From positions 2,790,001 through 2,854,000 of the forward strand of contig NZ_JACBZM010000001.1 of the NCBI RefSeq assembly GCF_013408525.1: a DNA stretch of 64,000 bases, written 5' to 3'. The position numbers and the translations under genes are program-made. The DNA is from Nocardioides aromaticivorans. GTDB lineage: Bacteria > Actinomycetota > Actinomycetes > Propionibacteriales > Nocardioidaceae. The notes beneath the pieces are model-generated. The model did no database searches and had not been told where the DNA came from. It was given only the letters and a program-made list of their open reading frames with translations. Positions 20,472 through 31,217 of the stretch are shown in pieces (the stretch's first letter is position 1; each line of letters opens with the position of its first letter).

Positions 20472-21490
20472 CGAGTGCTCCATCGCCCGCTGAGCTGGCC
20501 CTCCCGATCCTCGACGAGGCGCTGGCCGAGCGTCTGCGCGGCCGGATGGCCACGGTCGAGGACGCCCTCTACGCCCACGCGTCCAGCCGGGCGCCGTACG
20601 TCACCGAGGCGGCGCGGCACCTGCTCGCCGCCGGTGGCAAGCGGTTCCGCCCGCTGCTGGTGCTGCTGGCGGCCGAGGCCGGGCCGCGCCCCGACGCCGA
20701 CGAGGTGCTCACCGCGGCGTGCGTCGTGGAGATCACCCACGTGGGCTCGCTCTACCACGACGACGTGATGGACGAGGCGGAGCTGCGTCGCGGCGAGGAC
20801 TCCGCCAACGCGCGCTACGACAACCTGGTCGCGATCCTCACGGGCGACTGGCTCTTCGCGAAGTCGTCGGAGCTCACCGCCCAGCTCGGCCCCGAGGCCG
20901 TCCGGATCCAGGCGGAGACCTTCACCCGGCTGGTCGAGGGCCAGATCCTCGAGACGGTGAAGCCGGGCCCCGACGAGGACGCGCTCGCCCACTACCTCGA
21001 GGTCGTCGCCGGCAAGACCGGCTCGCTGATCGCGACGTCGGCCCACTACGGCGCGCTCTTCTCGGGTGCCGCCCCCGAGGTCGTCGCCGCCCTCACCGCG
21101 TACGGCGAGCTGGTCGGCACCGCCTTCCAGCTCTCCGACGACATCCTCGACATCGCCTCGGAGAGCGAGGAGTCCGGCAAGACGCCGGGCACCGACCTCA
21201 AGGAGGGCGTGCCCACGCTGCCGGTGCTCATCGCCCGTGCCTCGACGGACCCGGCCGACGCCCGGCTGCTGGAGCTGCTCGACCCCGAGCGCTCCGACCT
21301 GGCAGGTGACGCCGAGCTGCACGCCGAGGCGCTGGACCTGCTGCGCAAGCACCCGGCGATGGCGGAGGCCCAGGCCTACGTCGTCGCCCGTGCGCAGGAG
21401 GCCAAGCGGTTGCTCGAGGTGCTTCCCGAGGGCTCGGTGCGGAGCGCCCTCGAGGCGTTCGCGGACGTGGTGGCGGTCCGCTCCGCCTGA
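20468..21490 (+). CDS. Polyprenyl diphosphate synthase (menaquinone side chain)
   Basis: 340 residues from the GTG at 20468, overlapping nuoN, so it is probably the last gene of the nuo transcript. All-alpha trans-prenyltransferase with the two aspartate-rich motifs that bind Mg-diphosphate: DDVMD at residues 98-102 and DDILD at residues 224-228, plus GGKRFRP near residue 56. It condenses isopentenyl diphosphate into a long prenyl chain. Placement after nuo suggests the chain goes to menaquinone. Chain length cannot be fixed by eye. Confidence 0.93.
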   Translation: MTSAPSPAELALPILDEALAERLRGRMATVEDALYAHASSRAPYVTEAARHLLAAGGKRFRPLLVLLAAEAGPRPDADEVLTAACVVEITHVGSLYHDDVMDEAELRRGEDSANARYDNLVAILTGDWLFAKSSELTAQLGPEAVRIQAETFTRLVEGQILETVKPGPDEDALAHYLEVVAGKTGSLIATSAHYGALFSGAAPEVVAALTAYGELVGTAFQLSDDILDIASESEESGKTPGTDLKEGVPTLPVLIARASTDPADARLLELLDPERSDLAGDAELHAEALDLLRKHPAMAEAQAYVVARAQEAKRLLEVLPEGSVRSALEAFADVVAVRSA

Positions 21491-21602
21491 GCTGCGCGGC
21501 GCCGCCCGGCACAGGCTGATCGGCGACGCCTTCCATGGGCTCGGCCGTTCCGTCTCGGCGTACCCTCGGCAATCTGTACCAAGTCAGTTAAGTTTGATTG
21601 TC

Positions 21603-22115
21603 ATGAGCACGATGGCCACCAACCAGGACCTCGACCCGGTCGCGCTGCGACAGGCGTTCGGGGTCTTCCCGACCGGGGTGGTCGCGCTCGCTGCCGAGAT
21701 CGACGACGAGCCGGTCGGCCTCGCCGCCAGCTCGTTCACCTCGGTCAGCCTCGATCCACCCCTGGTCTCCGTCTCGGTCGCGCGCACGTCGAAGACGTGG
21801 CCCGACCTCCGCCGGGCGCGCCACTTCGGCGTGACCGTGCTGGCCGACCACCACGGAGCCGTCTGTCGCCAGCTGTCCGGGCCCGTCGGCGAGCGCTTCG
21901 CCGGCATCGACGTCACCGTCACCGACGAAGGAGCGGTCACCCTCGACGAGGGCCTGGTCCGCTTCTCCTGCTCGCTCTACCGCGAGGTCGACGCCGGCGA
22001 CCACGTCATCGTCCTGCTGCAGGTCCACGCGGTCGAGCACGGCGCCGAGGACGACGCCGGCCACCCCCTCGTCTTCCACCGCAGCGGCTTCGGCCGCCTC
22101 GAGCGGAGCGCCTGA
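21603..22115 (+). CDS. Flavin reductase family protein
   Basis: 170 residues from the ATG at 21603. The flavin reductase-like (FMN-binding split barrel) core is shown by FGVFPTGVVALAAE, GLAASSFTSVSLDPPLVSVSV, FGVTVLADHH and a late FHRSGFGRL. Members supply reduced FMN or FAD to two-component monooxygenases. No partner monooxygenase is in the window. The 60 bases before it are less GC-rich than the surroundings (AAGTCAGTTAAGTTTGATTG), suggesting its own promoter. Confidence 0.88.
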   Translation: MSTMATNQDLDPVALRQAFGVFPTGVVALAAEIDDEPVGLAASSFTSVSLDPPLVSVSVARTSKTWPDLRRARHFGVTVLADHHGAVCRQLSGPVGERFAGIDVTVTDEGAVTLDEGLVRFSCSLYREVDAGDHVIVLLQVHAVEHGAEDDAGHPLVFHRSGFGRLERSA

Positions 22116-22137
22116 CCAGGCGGCTCCCCCCTCGATC

Positions 22138-22183
22138 GCCTCGTGCGGCAGCGACGTGCACCCCGTCCGCTGCCGCACGAGGC
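22138..22183 (+). terminator. Strong 16-bp hairpin terminator
   Basis: GCCTCGTGCGGCAGCG (22138-22153) and its exact complement (22168-22183) form a 16-bp perfect stem with a 14-base loop, 22 bases after the flavin reductase stop. There is no T-run, as is common in high-GC actinobacteria. Confidence 0.75.
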
Positions 22184-22268
22184 CTCCATGCACGGGTTTC
22201 CCCCGGTGCGCCACGGGGCAGGAGGCCCGGCGCACGCACCGTTGATTCGATCTCGAGGGGGATCACCC

Positions 22269-22673
22269 ATGCGCATGACCCGTTTCGCCACCGCTCTTCT
22301 CGCCGTCGTCATCGCGACGATCGTCGGCCTCACCGCCACCACCGACGCCCGCGCCGCGGCGCCGGTCGCCGAGAAGGCCCTGCCGCGGCACACCGTCGCC
22401 AACCTGCGGACCTTCGAGTCCGCTCGCGACGGCATCTTCTACACCAAGGGCAATGTGACCTCGCAGCCCGGCATCCGCGTCTGGCTGCAGGCCCACAAGA
22501 ACGGTGGCCGCCCCGGCTACCAGGGCGTGACCTCGGTGGTCTCCGCCCGCACCAACGGCGCCTTCTCCATCCGCTTCGTCGGCCGGTGCAACACGACGTA
22601 CCGGATCGTGCTGAAGCCGACGGTGAACTACACCTACCTGGTGCGCCAGCTCGGCACGGTCACCTGCAGCTGA
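22269..22673 (+). CDS. Small secreted protein of unknown function
   Basis: 134 residues from the ATG at 22269, preceded by GAGGGGG. A Sec signal peptide is clear: MRMTRF, a hydrophobic core, then TDARAAA as a likely cleavage site near residue 30. The mature part of about 105 residues has two cysteines near the C-terminus (GRCNTTY and the VTCS tail), probably a disulfide. The mature part has a beta-rich look and no recognised family. It is convergent with the RarD-like gene. Confidence 0.75.
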   Translation: MRMTRFATALLAVVIATIVGLTATTDARAAAPVAEKALPRHTVANLRTFESARDGIFYTKGNVTSQPGIRVWLQAHKNGGRPGYQGVTSVVSARTNGAFSIRFVGRCNTTYRIVLKPTVNYTYLVRQLGTVTCS

Positions 22674-22689
22674 CCTCGCGCGACCTGCT

Positions 22690-23598
22690 TCAGACGGCGG
22701 ACGCCTCGGCCACCAGGCCGAGCGTCCGCCGTCTGTGCTGCAGGGCCTCGAACGTGAAGACCGCGAGTGCCAGCCAGACCAGCGCGAAGCCGACCCAGCG
22801 GCCCGGGGGCATGTGCTCGCCGAGGACGGTGATGCCGAGCAGGAACTGCAGGACCGGCGCGAGGTACTGCAAGAGCCCCAGCGTCGTCATCGAGACGCGG
22901 GTGGCCGCAGCGCCGAAGCAGAGGAGGGGGACGGCCGTCACGACGCCGCTCGCGACCAGCAGCGCCACGTGGCCCGCGCCCTCGCCGGTGAAGTGGCCAT
23001 CGCCGGTGCTGCCGAGCCACACCAGGTAGGCGAGGGCGAACGGCGCGATCACCGCCGTCTCGAAGGCCAGGCTCTCGAAGGTGCCGACGCCGGCCGACTT
23101 CTTCGCCAGGCCGTAGGTGCCGAAGGAGAAGGCGAGCACGAGCGCCACGACGGGCGGGCGTCCGTAGTCGACGGTCAGCACGGCCACCGCGACGAACCCG
23201 AGCCCGAGCGCCCACCACTGCGCGGGCCGCAGCCGTTCACCGAGCACGAGGACCCCCATCAGCACCGTCACCAGCGGGTTGATGAAGTAGCCCAGCGACG
23301 TCTCGACCACCCGGTCGTTGTTGACGCCGTAGATGTAGGTGCCCCAGTTGGACGTGATCGTGATCGCGGCGACCACCAGCAGCAGCGTCGTACGACGGTC
23401 GCGGAGGATGTCGCGCAGGGCGGCACCCCGGCGCAGCGCCACGACGAGCACACCCATGACGACCACGGACCACACGATCCGGTGGGCCAGGATCTCGACC
23501 GGCCCGCTCGGCTCCAGCAGTGGCCAGTAGAGCGGGAACGCACCCCACAGCACGTAGGCGGTGACGCCGAGCAGGAATCCCCGTCGTGCGTCAGCCAC
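22690..23598 (-). CDS. rarD: EamA/RarD family transporter
   Basis: 302 residues with ten predicted transmembrane segments arranged as two EamA repeats. The start MADARRGFLLGVTAYVLWGAFPLYW and GTYIYGVNNDRVVETSLGYFINPL are typical of RarD, a subgroup of the drug/metabolite transporter superfamily. The substrate is not known. It is single-gene and convergent with the secreted protein gene. Confidence 0.9.
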   Translation of the reverse strand: MADARRGFLLGVTAYVLWGAFPLYWPLLEPSGPVEILAHRIVWSVVVMGVLVVALRRGAALRDILRDRRTTLLLVVAAITITSNWGTYIYGVNNDRVVETSLGYFINPLVTVLMGVLVLGERLRPAQWWALGLGFVAVAVLTVDYGRPPVVALVLAFSFGTYGLAKKSAGVGTFESLAFETAVIAPFALAYLVWLGSTGDGHFTGEGAGHVALLVASGVVTAVPLLCFGAAATRVSMTTLGLLQYLAPVLQFLLGITVLGEHMPPGRWVGFALVWLALAVFTFEALQHRRRTLGLVAEASAV

Positions 23599-23643
23599 CC
23601 GGCGAGGTTAGCCCTCCGTGAAGAGACCTCACCAATCGAACCG

Positions 23644-23800
23644 TTCGTCGAGGAGGTCGCGCAGCGACCGTCACGTTCCGTCGTTCGTCGAGGAGGTCGC
23701 GCAGCGACCCTCACGTTCCGTCGTTCGTCGAGGAGGTCGCGCAGCGACCGTCACGTTCCGTCGTTCGTCGAGGAGGTCGCGCAGCGACCGTCACGAGACG
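23644..23800. repeat. Tandem array of a 40-bp repeat, four copies
   Basis: Units start at 23644, 23684, 23724 and 23764, each opening TTCGTCGAGGAGGTCGCGCA and continuing GCGACCGTCACG. The first three end TTCCGTCG and the last diverges after CACGAGAC. One base differs in unit two (CCCTCACG). Each unit holds the hairpin GGTCGC-GCA-GCGACC. Between 23599 and 23971 there is no gene: this array, a stretch of unremarkable sequence, and a terminator-like hairpin fill it. Inverted fragments (CGACCTCCTCG at 23913 and CGGTCGCTGCGC at 23953) lie downstream. Confidence 0.92.
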
Positions 23801-23929
23801 CCTCGCTCCGGTGCACCTGCTGTGCCGTTGCCATCTCGCCGCGCAACAGGCTCCGGGCTCGTGACGCGCCATGCCCTCGCTTGCTTCGCTGCGCGAGTGC
23901 GTCGGCGCTCCTCGACCTCCTCGCTGATC

Positions 23930-23960
23930 AGCGACCGTGCTCGTTCCTCGCACGGTCGCT
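23930..23960 (-). terminator. Hairpin downstream of korB
   Basis: AGCGACCGTGC (23930-23940) and GCACGGTCGCT (23950-23960) form a perfect 11-bp stem with a 9-base loop, 11 bases beyond the korB stop. Its arms resemble the GCGACCGT core of the nearby repeats, so it may be a repeat-derived terminator. Confidence 0.6.
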
Positions 23961-23971
23961 GCGCTCGGACC

Positions 23972-25092
23972 TCAGTCGATGGTCCAGGTGTCGCCGGCGT
24001 TGATGAGCGCGGTGAGGCGCTCCTCCGGCGAGCCCTGGGCGGCGACCGCCTCGGACGCGGTGGCGACCTGGGCGCGGGCCTGGTCGTCATACGTCGGGCG
24101 CTCGACCTGGCGGAAGATGCCGATCGGGCTGCGGTTGAGGTAGCCCGCGTCGGTCAGCCGCGAGATCGCGAAGGCGGTCGACGGGTCGGGGTTCTGTGCG
24201 TCGTGGACGATGATCGCCTCGGCTGCGACGGAGGCGGTGTCGGCGACCTCGACGGCACCGCCGGCGCCGCGCACGAGGGCCTTGTCGCCGAGCCCGGTCG
24301 CCTCGTCGCGCACGCCGAAGGTGATCGGCTGGTCGTGGGTGAGCGGGATCAGCGCGTGGGCGTTGTCGCGGTCCTTGATCGCGTCGAACGCACCGTCGTT
24401 GAAGATCGGGCAGTTCTGGTAGATCTCGACGAACGACGTGCCGCGGTGGGCAGCGGCAGCGGCGAGCACCGCCGTGAGGTGCTTGCGGTCGGAGTCGATG
24501 GTCCGCGCGACGAAGGACGCCTCGGCGCCCAGCGCGAGGGAGACCGGGTTGAACGGGTGGTCGAGCGAGCCCACCGGGGTGGACTTGGTGACCTTGCCGA
24601 CCTCGGAGGTGGGGGAGTACTGGCCCTTGGTGAGGCCGTAGATCCGGTTGTTGAACAGCAGGATCGTCATGTTCACGTTGCGGCGCAGGGCGTGGATCAG
24701 GTGGTTGCCGCCGATGGACAGCGCGTCGCCGTCACCGGTGACGACCCACACCGAGAGGTCCTCGCGGGCCGTGGCGATGCCGGTCGCGATCGACGGCGCG
24801 CGGCCGTGGATCGAGTGCATGCCGAAGGTGTCGAGGTAGTACGGGAAGCGCGAGCTGCAGCCGATGCCCGAGACGAAGACGATGTTCTCGCGGCGCAGGC
24901 CCAGGTCCGGCAGGAAGGACTGCACGGCCTTGAGCACGGCGTAGTCACCGCAGCCGGGGCACCAGCGGACCTCCTGGTCGGAGGAGAAGTCCTTCGCGGT
25001 CTGGGTCTCGCCCTCGGCCAGGGTCGGGACGAGCGCGGTGCCCCCCGAATGAACAGTGGGCATGGGGAGATCGGCGCTTGTCGTAGGGGTGC

Positions 25093-25096
<4 letters not shown>
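23972..25096 (-). CDS. korB: 2-oxoacid:ferredoxin oxidoreductase, beta subunit
   Basis: 374 residues from the ATG at 25096, overlapping the korA stop as ATGA. Thiamine diphosphate-binding subunit: CPGCGDYAVLKAV and GIGCSSRFPYYLDTFG carry cluster ligands, and GDGDALSIGGNH with NNRIYGLTKGQYSPT forms the cofactor site. With KorA it decarboxylates 2-oxoglutarate (or a related 2-oxoacid) to the acyl-CoA while reducing ferredoxin. In mycobacteria KOR serves the TCA cycle during growth on fatty acids. Confidence 0.94.
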
Positions 25097-27048
<1,952 letters not shown>

Positions 27049-27135
27049 GTTCGGTCCAACTCTCTCGCACGACGGTCGCGGCGCCCGCGCCGTCCCGATG
27101 CCGACGGCGGGCGCTGCTGATTCTACGGCCAAATC

Positions 27136-27149
27136 TAGAACGCGTTCCA
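27136..27149. promoter_or_regulatory. KstR-like palindromic operator upstream of korA
   Basis: TAGAACGCGTTCCA fits the published KstR pattern TnnAACnnGTTnnA at every fixed position and contains the perfect palindrome GAACGCGTTC. KstR is a TetR-family repressor of sterol and lipid catabolism in mycobacteria and rhodococci. It is 88 bases upstream of the korA start. Other TetR-type regulators recognise similar palindromes, so the identity is tentative. Confidence 0.5.
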
Positions 27150-27321
27150 CTTTTGGTGGACACCTGTCCAGTTCGGCCGGGCGGACCCCGCGGTCCGCGA
27201 CCTCCCCACGATAGACGGCCGACTGCGACCGACCCATCCGGCGCCGCCAGATGGGCGGCCCGAGGGGCCGTGGGTGACGTGACCTGCGCCACTCCGGGGT
27301 GGCCTCTGTCTCAAAGTGTGT

Positions 27322-27354
27322 CGAGTAACTCGCCAATGTGTATTATTCCACTCG
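27322..27354 (+). promoter_or_regulatory. Candidate promoter and operator of the sulfate transporter operon
   Basis: TATTAT (27341-27346), preceded by TGTG as in an extended -10, lies in an AT-rich island before sbp. The inverted repeat CGAGT-A-ACTCG (27322-27332) sits just upstream, and its half-site ACTCG recurs at 27350-27354, 22 bases (two helical turns) on. The rest of 27049-27416 holds the KstR-like site, a GCGGACC/GGTCCGC hairpin at 27181-27198, and nothing else recognised. Confidence 0.45.
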
Positions 27355-27416
27355 AATTTAGTGCGACCTTGCAGGGTGCGAGGCGTGACAGACCGGGACA
27401 GCAAGGAATGGGTGCA

Positions 27417-28448
27417 ATGAAGCGAGTGATCAAGGCGGCAGCCCTGGCAGTGACGGGCGCTCTGGCGCTGACGGCCTGCGCCAGCGCTGACGGTGGCAGT
27501 GACGACGCGGGCAAGACGATCAACATCGTCGGCTTCGCCGTTCCCGAGGCGGCCAACAAGGCCGCTGCCGAGAAGTTCAACGAGACCGACGCCGGCAAGG
27601 ACGTCACCTTCTCCGGTTCGTACGGCGCCTCCGGCGACCAGAGCCGCAAGGTCGTCGACACCAAGGGCAAGGACACCGACTACGTCGTGTTCTCGCTCGA
27701 GCCCGACATGACCCGCCTGGTGGACGCCGGCCTCGTCGCCGAGGACTGGAACCAGGGCGAGAACAAGGGCATCGTCTCGAGCTCCGTCGCGGTCATCGCC
27801 ACCGAGGCCGGCAACCCGCTCGGCATCAAGGACTGGGACGACCTGACCCGCCCCGACGTCAAGATCGTCACCCCCGACCCGGCCAGCTCCGGCTCGGCGA
27901 AGTGGAACATCCTCGCCCTCTACACCTACGCGAAGTCGACCGGCGCGACCGAGGCCCAGGCCGACGAGTTCCTCAAGAAGGTCTTCAAGAACGTCACCAC
28001 CTGGGCCGCCAGCGGCCGTGAGGCGACCGAGGCGTTCAAGAAGGGCGTCGGCAACGTGCTGCTGACCTACGAGAACGAGGCCATCCTGGCCAAGCAGAAC
28101 GGCGAGGACCTCGACTACATCGTCCCGGACCACACCTTCAAGATCGAGAACCCGGGCGCCGTCCTGAAGGACGCCGCTCCCGTCGCCACCGACTGGCTCG
28201 ACTTCATCCTCAGCGACGAGGGCCAGCTCGCCTTCGTCTCCAAGGGCTTCCGCCCCGTGACCGACGTCGACATCGCCGGTGTCGAGGTCGACGGTGCCAA
28301 CGACCCGGCCAACCCGTTCCCGGCGGTCAAGGACCTCAGCACGGCCGCGGACCTCGGTGGCTGGTCGGCCATCAACAAGGAGTGGTTCGGCAAGGACGGC
28401 GAGAAGCTGCGCTTCGACAAGCTGTACGCCGAAGCCACGAAGCAGTGA
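27417..28448 (+). CDS. sbp: Sulfate ABC transporter substrate-binding lipoprotein
   Basis: 343 residues from the ATG at 27417, nine bases after AAGGA; an ATG at 27408 is too close to that site. Signal peptide with lipobox LTAC, lipid-modified C21. The mature protein has the sulfate/thiosulfate-binding pattern (SYGASGDQSRKV, PDPASSGSAKWNILALY, VLLTYENEAILA). It captures sulfate outside the membrane for the CysTWA pump. Its stop overlaps the cysT GTG. Confidence 0.95.
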   Translation: MKRVIKAAALAVTGALALTACASADGGSDDAGKTINIVGFAVPEAANKAAAEKFNETDAGKDVTFSGSYGASGDQSRKVVDTKGKDTDYVVFSLEPDMTRLVDAGLVAEDWNQGENKGIVSSSVAVIATEAGNPLGIKDWDDLTRPDVKIVTPDPASSGSAKWNILALYTYAKSTGATEAQADEFLKKVFKNVTTWAASGREATEAFKKGVGNVLLTYENEAILAKQNGEDLDYIVPDHTFKIENPGAVLKDAAPVATDWLDFILSDEGQLAFVSKGFRPVTDVDIAGVEVDGANDPANPFPAVKDLSTAADLGGWSAINKEWFGKDGEKLRFDKLYAEATKQ

Positions 28449-29314
28449 CCGACACGCTCGTGTCACCCGCAGGGCCGGCTCCGTCACGGGGCCGGCCCTC
28501 GGGCCGTGGAAAGGGCAGCTCCGGCCGCTTTCCGCTGACCCCCGCCTCGGGCATCGGCCTGGGCGTGGCGCTGGTGTGGTTCAGCATCCTGGTGCTGATC
28601 CCGCTGGCGGCGGTGGTCGGCGCGGCTGCGGCCGGGGGGTGGTCGAACTTCTGGGACACGCTGACCGATGCCCAGACCTTCGCCGCCCTGAGGCTGACGG
28701 TGGTCGAGGCGCTCCTGGTGACCCTCGCCAACGCCGTGATCGGCACGGTCGTGGCCTGGGTGCTGGTCCGTGACCAGTTCTTCGGCAAGCGGATCCTCGA
28801 CGTCGTCATCGACATCCCGTTCGCGCTCCCGACGATCGTCGCCGGCCTCATCCTGCTCAGCCTGTGGGGGCCGGACAGCCCGGTCGGCGTCAACATCGTG
28901 AACACCCGGCAGGGCATCTTCCTGGCGCTGCTGTTCGTGACGTTGCCGTTCGTCGTCCGCACCGTCCAGCCCGTGCTGATCGAGCTGGACGCGGACGTCG
29001 AGGAGGCGGCGGCGTCGCTGGGTGCCTCGCGGTTCACGACCTTCCGCCGGATCATCCTGCCGAGCCTGGTGCCGGCGATCGCGGCCGGTTCGTCGCTGGG
29101 CTTCGCCCGTGCGATCAGCGAGTTCGGCTCGCTGGTGCTGATCTCGGGCAACACGCCGTACGAGACCGAGGTCGCGTCGCTGAAGATCCTGAAGTTCCTC
29201 GAGGGTGACAACCAGGACGGCGCCGCTGCGGTCGCCGTCCTGCTGCTCATCGTCGCCGTGGTGACGATCGTGGCCCTGGACGTGATCTCGCGAAGGGTGG
29301 CGCGCCGTGGCTGA
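28445..29314 (+). CDS. cysT: Sulfate ABC transporter permease CysT
   Basis: 289 residues from the GTG at 28445, overlapping sbp. Six transmembrane segments and the inner-membrane EAA loop EEAAASLGASRFTTFRRIILPSL, which docks the ATPase. It forms half of the sulfate channel. The N-terminal 30 residues are Pro/Ser/Arg-rich and cytoplasmic. The stop overlaps cysW. Confidence 0.95.
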   Translation: MTDTLVSPAGPAPSRGRPSGRGKGSSGRFPLTPASGIGLGVALVWFSILVLIPLAAVVGAAAAGGWSNFWDTLTDAQTFAALRLTVVEALLVTLANAVIGTVVAWVLVRDQFFGKRILDVVIDIPFALPTIVAGLILLSLWGPDSPVGVNIVNTRQGIFLALLFVTLPFVVRTVQPVLIELDADVEEAAASLGASRFTTFRRIILPSLVPAIAAGSSLGFARAISEFGSLVLISGNTPYETEVASLKILKFLEGDNQDGAAAVAVLLLIVAVVTIVALDVISRRVARRG

Positions 29315-30155
29315 CACCCGACAGATCCGGGCCCGCCGGGGCCCCGTCGCCTACGCGCTGCGCGTGTTCGTGATCGTCTACCTCACGGTGCTGGTCATCT
29401 GGCCGCTCTACGAGGTCGGCAAGCAGACGTTCGCGCCGACCAAGAAGGGGGCGGAGGCCGGGTTCGGTGCGTTCATGGACCGGCTCACCGACCCCTCGGT
29501 GACCTACGCCTTCAACCTGACCGGGACCGTGGCGTTCTGGGCCGTGGTGATCAACACCGTCTTCGGTGTGGGCATCTCGCTGCTCATCGTGCGCTACCAG
29601 TTCCCCGGTCGGCGGATCCTGTCCGTGCTCGTGGACCTGCCGATGTCGGTCTCGCCGGTCGTCGTCGGCCTCGCGCTGGTGCTGGCCTACAGCACCGGCA
29701 AGGGCTGGTTCGGGGAGGCGCTGGAGTCGATCGGCTTCTTCGTCATCGGTACGACGCCGGGGCTGATCATGGCCACCGCCTTCGTCAGCCTGCCGCTGGT
29801 GATCCGCGAGATCGTCCCCGTCCTGGAGGAGATCGGCACCGACGCCGAGATGGCCGCCAGCAGCCTCGGGGCCAGCGGCTGGCAGACCTTCCGGCGGATC
29901 ACCCTGCCGAGCATCAAGTGGGCCGTGATCTACGGCGTGGTGCTCAGCATGGCCCGCTCGCTCGGGGAGTTCGGCGCGGTGAAGATCGTCAGCCCGGGCG
30001 CCGAGCGCCGGGGCGAGACCGCCACCCTCCTCATCCAGAACCGCTACACCAACTACGAGGAGCCCACGGCGTACGCCGCCGCGTTCGTGCTCGTGCTCGC
30101 CTCCGTGCTCGCCCTCGTCGTCGTGTCCCTGATCCGCAAGGAGGATCACGCATGA
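29307..30155 (+). CDS. cysW: Sulfate ABC transporter permease CysW
   Basis: 282 residues, six transmembrane segments, EAA loop [24 protein letters not shown] near residue 173. It pairs with CysT. The start at 29307 overlaps cysT and the stop overlaps cysA, so the four genes form one tight operon. Confidence 0.95.
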   Translation: MADTRQIRARRGPVAYALRVFVIVYLTVLVIWPLYEVGKQTFAPTKKGAEAGFGAFMDRLTDPSVTYAFNLTGTVAFWAVVINTVFGVGISLLIVRYQFPGRRILSVLVDLPMSVSPVVVGLALVLAYSTGKGWFGEALESIGFFVIGTTPGLIMATAFVSLPLVIREIVPVLEEIGTDAEMAASSLGASGWQTFRRITLPSIKWAVIYGVVLSMARSLGEFGAVKIVSPGAERRGETATLLIQNRYTNYEEPTAYAAAFVLVLASVLALVVVSLIRKEDHA

Positions 30156-31147
30156 GCATCGAAGTAAGGGGTGTCGGCAAGCGCTACGGCGACTTCGTCG
30201 CCCTCGACGACATCAACGTCTCCCTGCCCACCGGCCAGCTCACCGCCCTGCTCGGGCCGAGCGGTGGCGGCAAGTCGACCCTGCTGCGGATCATCGCCGG
30301 CCTGGAGAGCGCCGACGGCGGCTCGGTGGAGATCGAGGGCGTCGACGCGACCAAGCTCCCGCCGCAGAAGCGCAACGTCGGCTTCGTCTTCCAGCACTAC
30401 GCCGTCTTCAAGCACATGACGGTCGCGAAGAACGTCGCCTTCGGGCTCGAGATCCGCAAGCGGCCCAAGGCCGAGGTGAAGGCGAAGGTCGCCGAGCTCC
30501 TGGAGCTGGTGCACCTCTCGCAGTTCGCGCACCGGCTGCCCTCGCAGCTCTCCGGTGGCCAGCGCCAGCGCCTCGCCCTGGCCCGCGCCCTCGCGGTCGA
30601 GCCGTCGGTGCTGCTGCTGGACGAGCCGTTCGGTGCCCTCGACGCGAAGGTCCGCAAGGAGCTGCGCGACTGGCTGCGCCGGCTGCACGACGAGGTCCAC
30701 GTGACGACCGTGTTCGTCACCCACGACCAGGAGGAGGCCCTCGAGGTCGCCGACGAGATCGTCGTCATCAACGAGGGCCGGATCGAGCAGATCGGCACGC
30801 CCGACCAGCTGTACGACGAGCCGGCCAACGACTTCGTCATGGGCTTCCTCGGCGAGGTGACCCAGCTGGGTGGCGTGCGACTGCGGCCGCACGACATCGA
30901 CCTGGCCACCACCCCCGGTGCCCCGGACGCGGTCGCCGGCCGGGTCGTCCGGGCGCTGCGGGTGGGCTTCGAGGTCCGCTTCACCGTGGACGTCGAGGGC
31001 CAGGCCGAGCCGACGCTCGTCGTCCTGTCCCGCACGCACGCGCGAGCGCTGGACCTCGACGTGGGCGCGCAGGTGTGGCTGCGGCCGACGACCGGTGCGA
31101 CCTCGGTGCCGGTGCTGGGGTCCCCGGCCACGAAGGCGCTGGCCTGA
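30152..31147 (+). CDS. cysA: Sulfate ABC transporter ATP-binding protein
   Basis: 331 residues from the ATG at 30152, preceded by AAGGAGG. Walker [10 protein letters not shown] at residues 35-43, signature LSGGQ at 133-137, Walker B LLLDEP at 154-159, then a TOBE-like C-terminal domain. It powers sulfate or thiosulfate import through CysTW. It is the last gene of the operon and is followed by a strong hairpin. Confidence 0.95.
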   Translation: MSIEVRGVGKRYGDFVALDDINVSLPTGQLTALLGPSGGGKSTLLRIIAGLESADGGSVEIEGVDATKLPPQKRNVGFVFQHYAVFKHMTVAKNVAFGLEIRKRPKAEVKAKVAELLELVHLSQFAHRLPSQLSGGQRQRLALARALAVEPSVLLLDEPFGALDAKVRKELRDWLRRLHDEVHVTTVFVTHDQEEALEVADEIVVINEGRIEQIGTPDQLYDEPANDFVMGFLGEVTQLGGVRLRPHDIDLATTPGAPDAVAGRVVRALRVGFEVRFTVDVEGQAEPTLVVLSRTHARALDLDVGAQVWLRPTTGATSVPVLGSPATKALA

Positions 31148-31158
31148 TCGACGCGTCG

Positions 31159-31193
31159 GTGGGGGGGTGCGGGCCTGGTCCCGCGCCCCCCAC
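31159..31193 (+). terminator. Terminator after cysA
   Basis: A GT(G)7 arm pairs with a (C)6AC arm and an inner GCGGG/CCCGC stem, giving about 14 bp with one bulge and a 6-base loop, 12 bases after the cysA stop. Confidence 0.75.
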
Positions 31194-31217
31194 TGCCCGT
31201 CTCCTAGTCTGGGACCC

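Noticed and set aside
23644..23800. Possible CRISPR array
   Set aside because: Units are tandem with a 40-bp period, there are no unique spacers between repeats and no cas gene is in the window.
27049..27416. Riboswitch before the sulfate transporter
   Set aside because: No conserved SAM or other riboswitch core was seen; the region has short palindromes more in keeping with protein operators.
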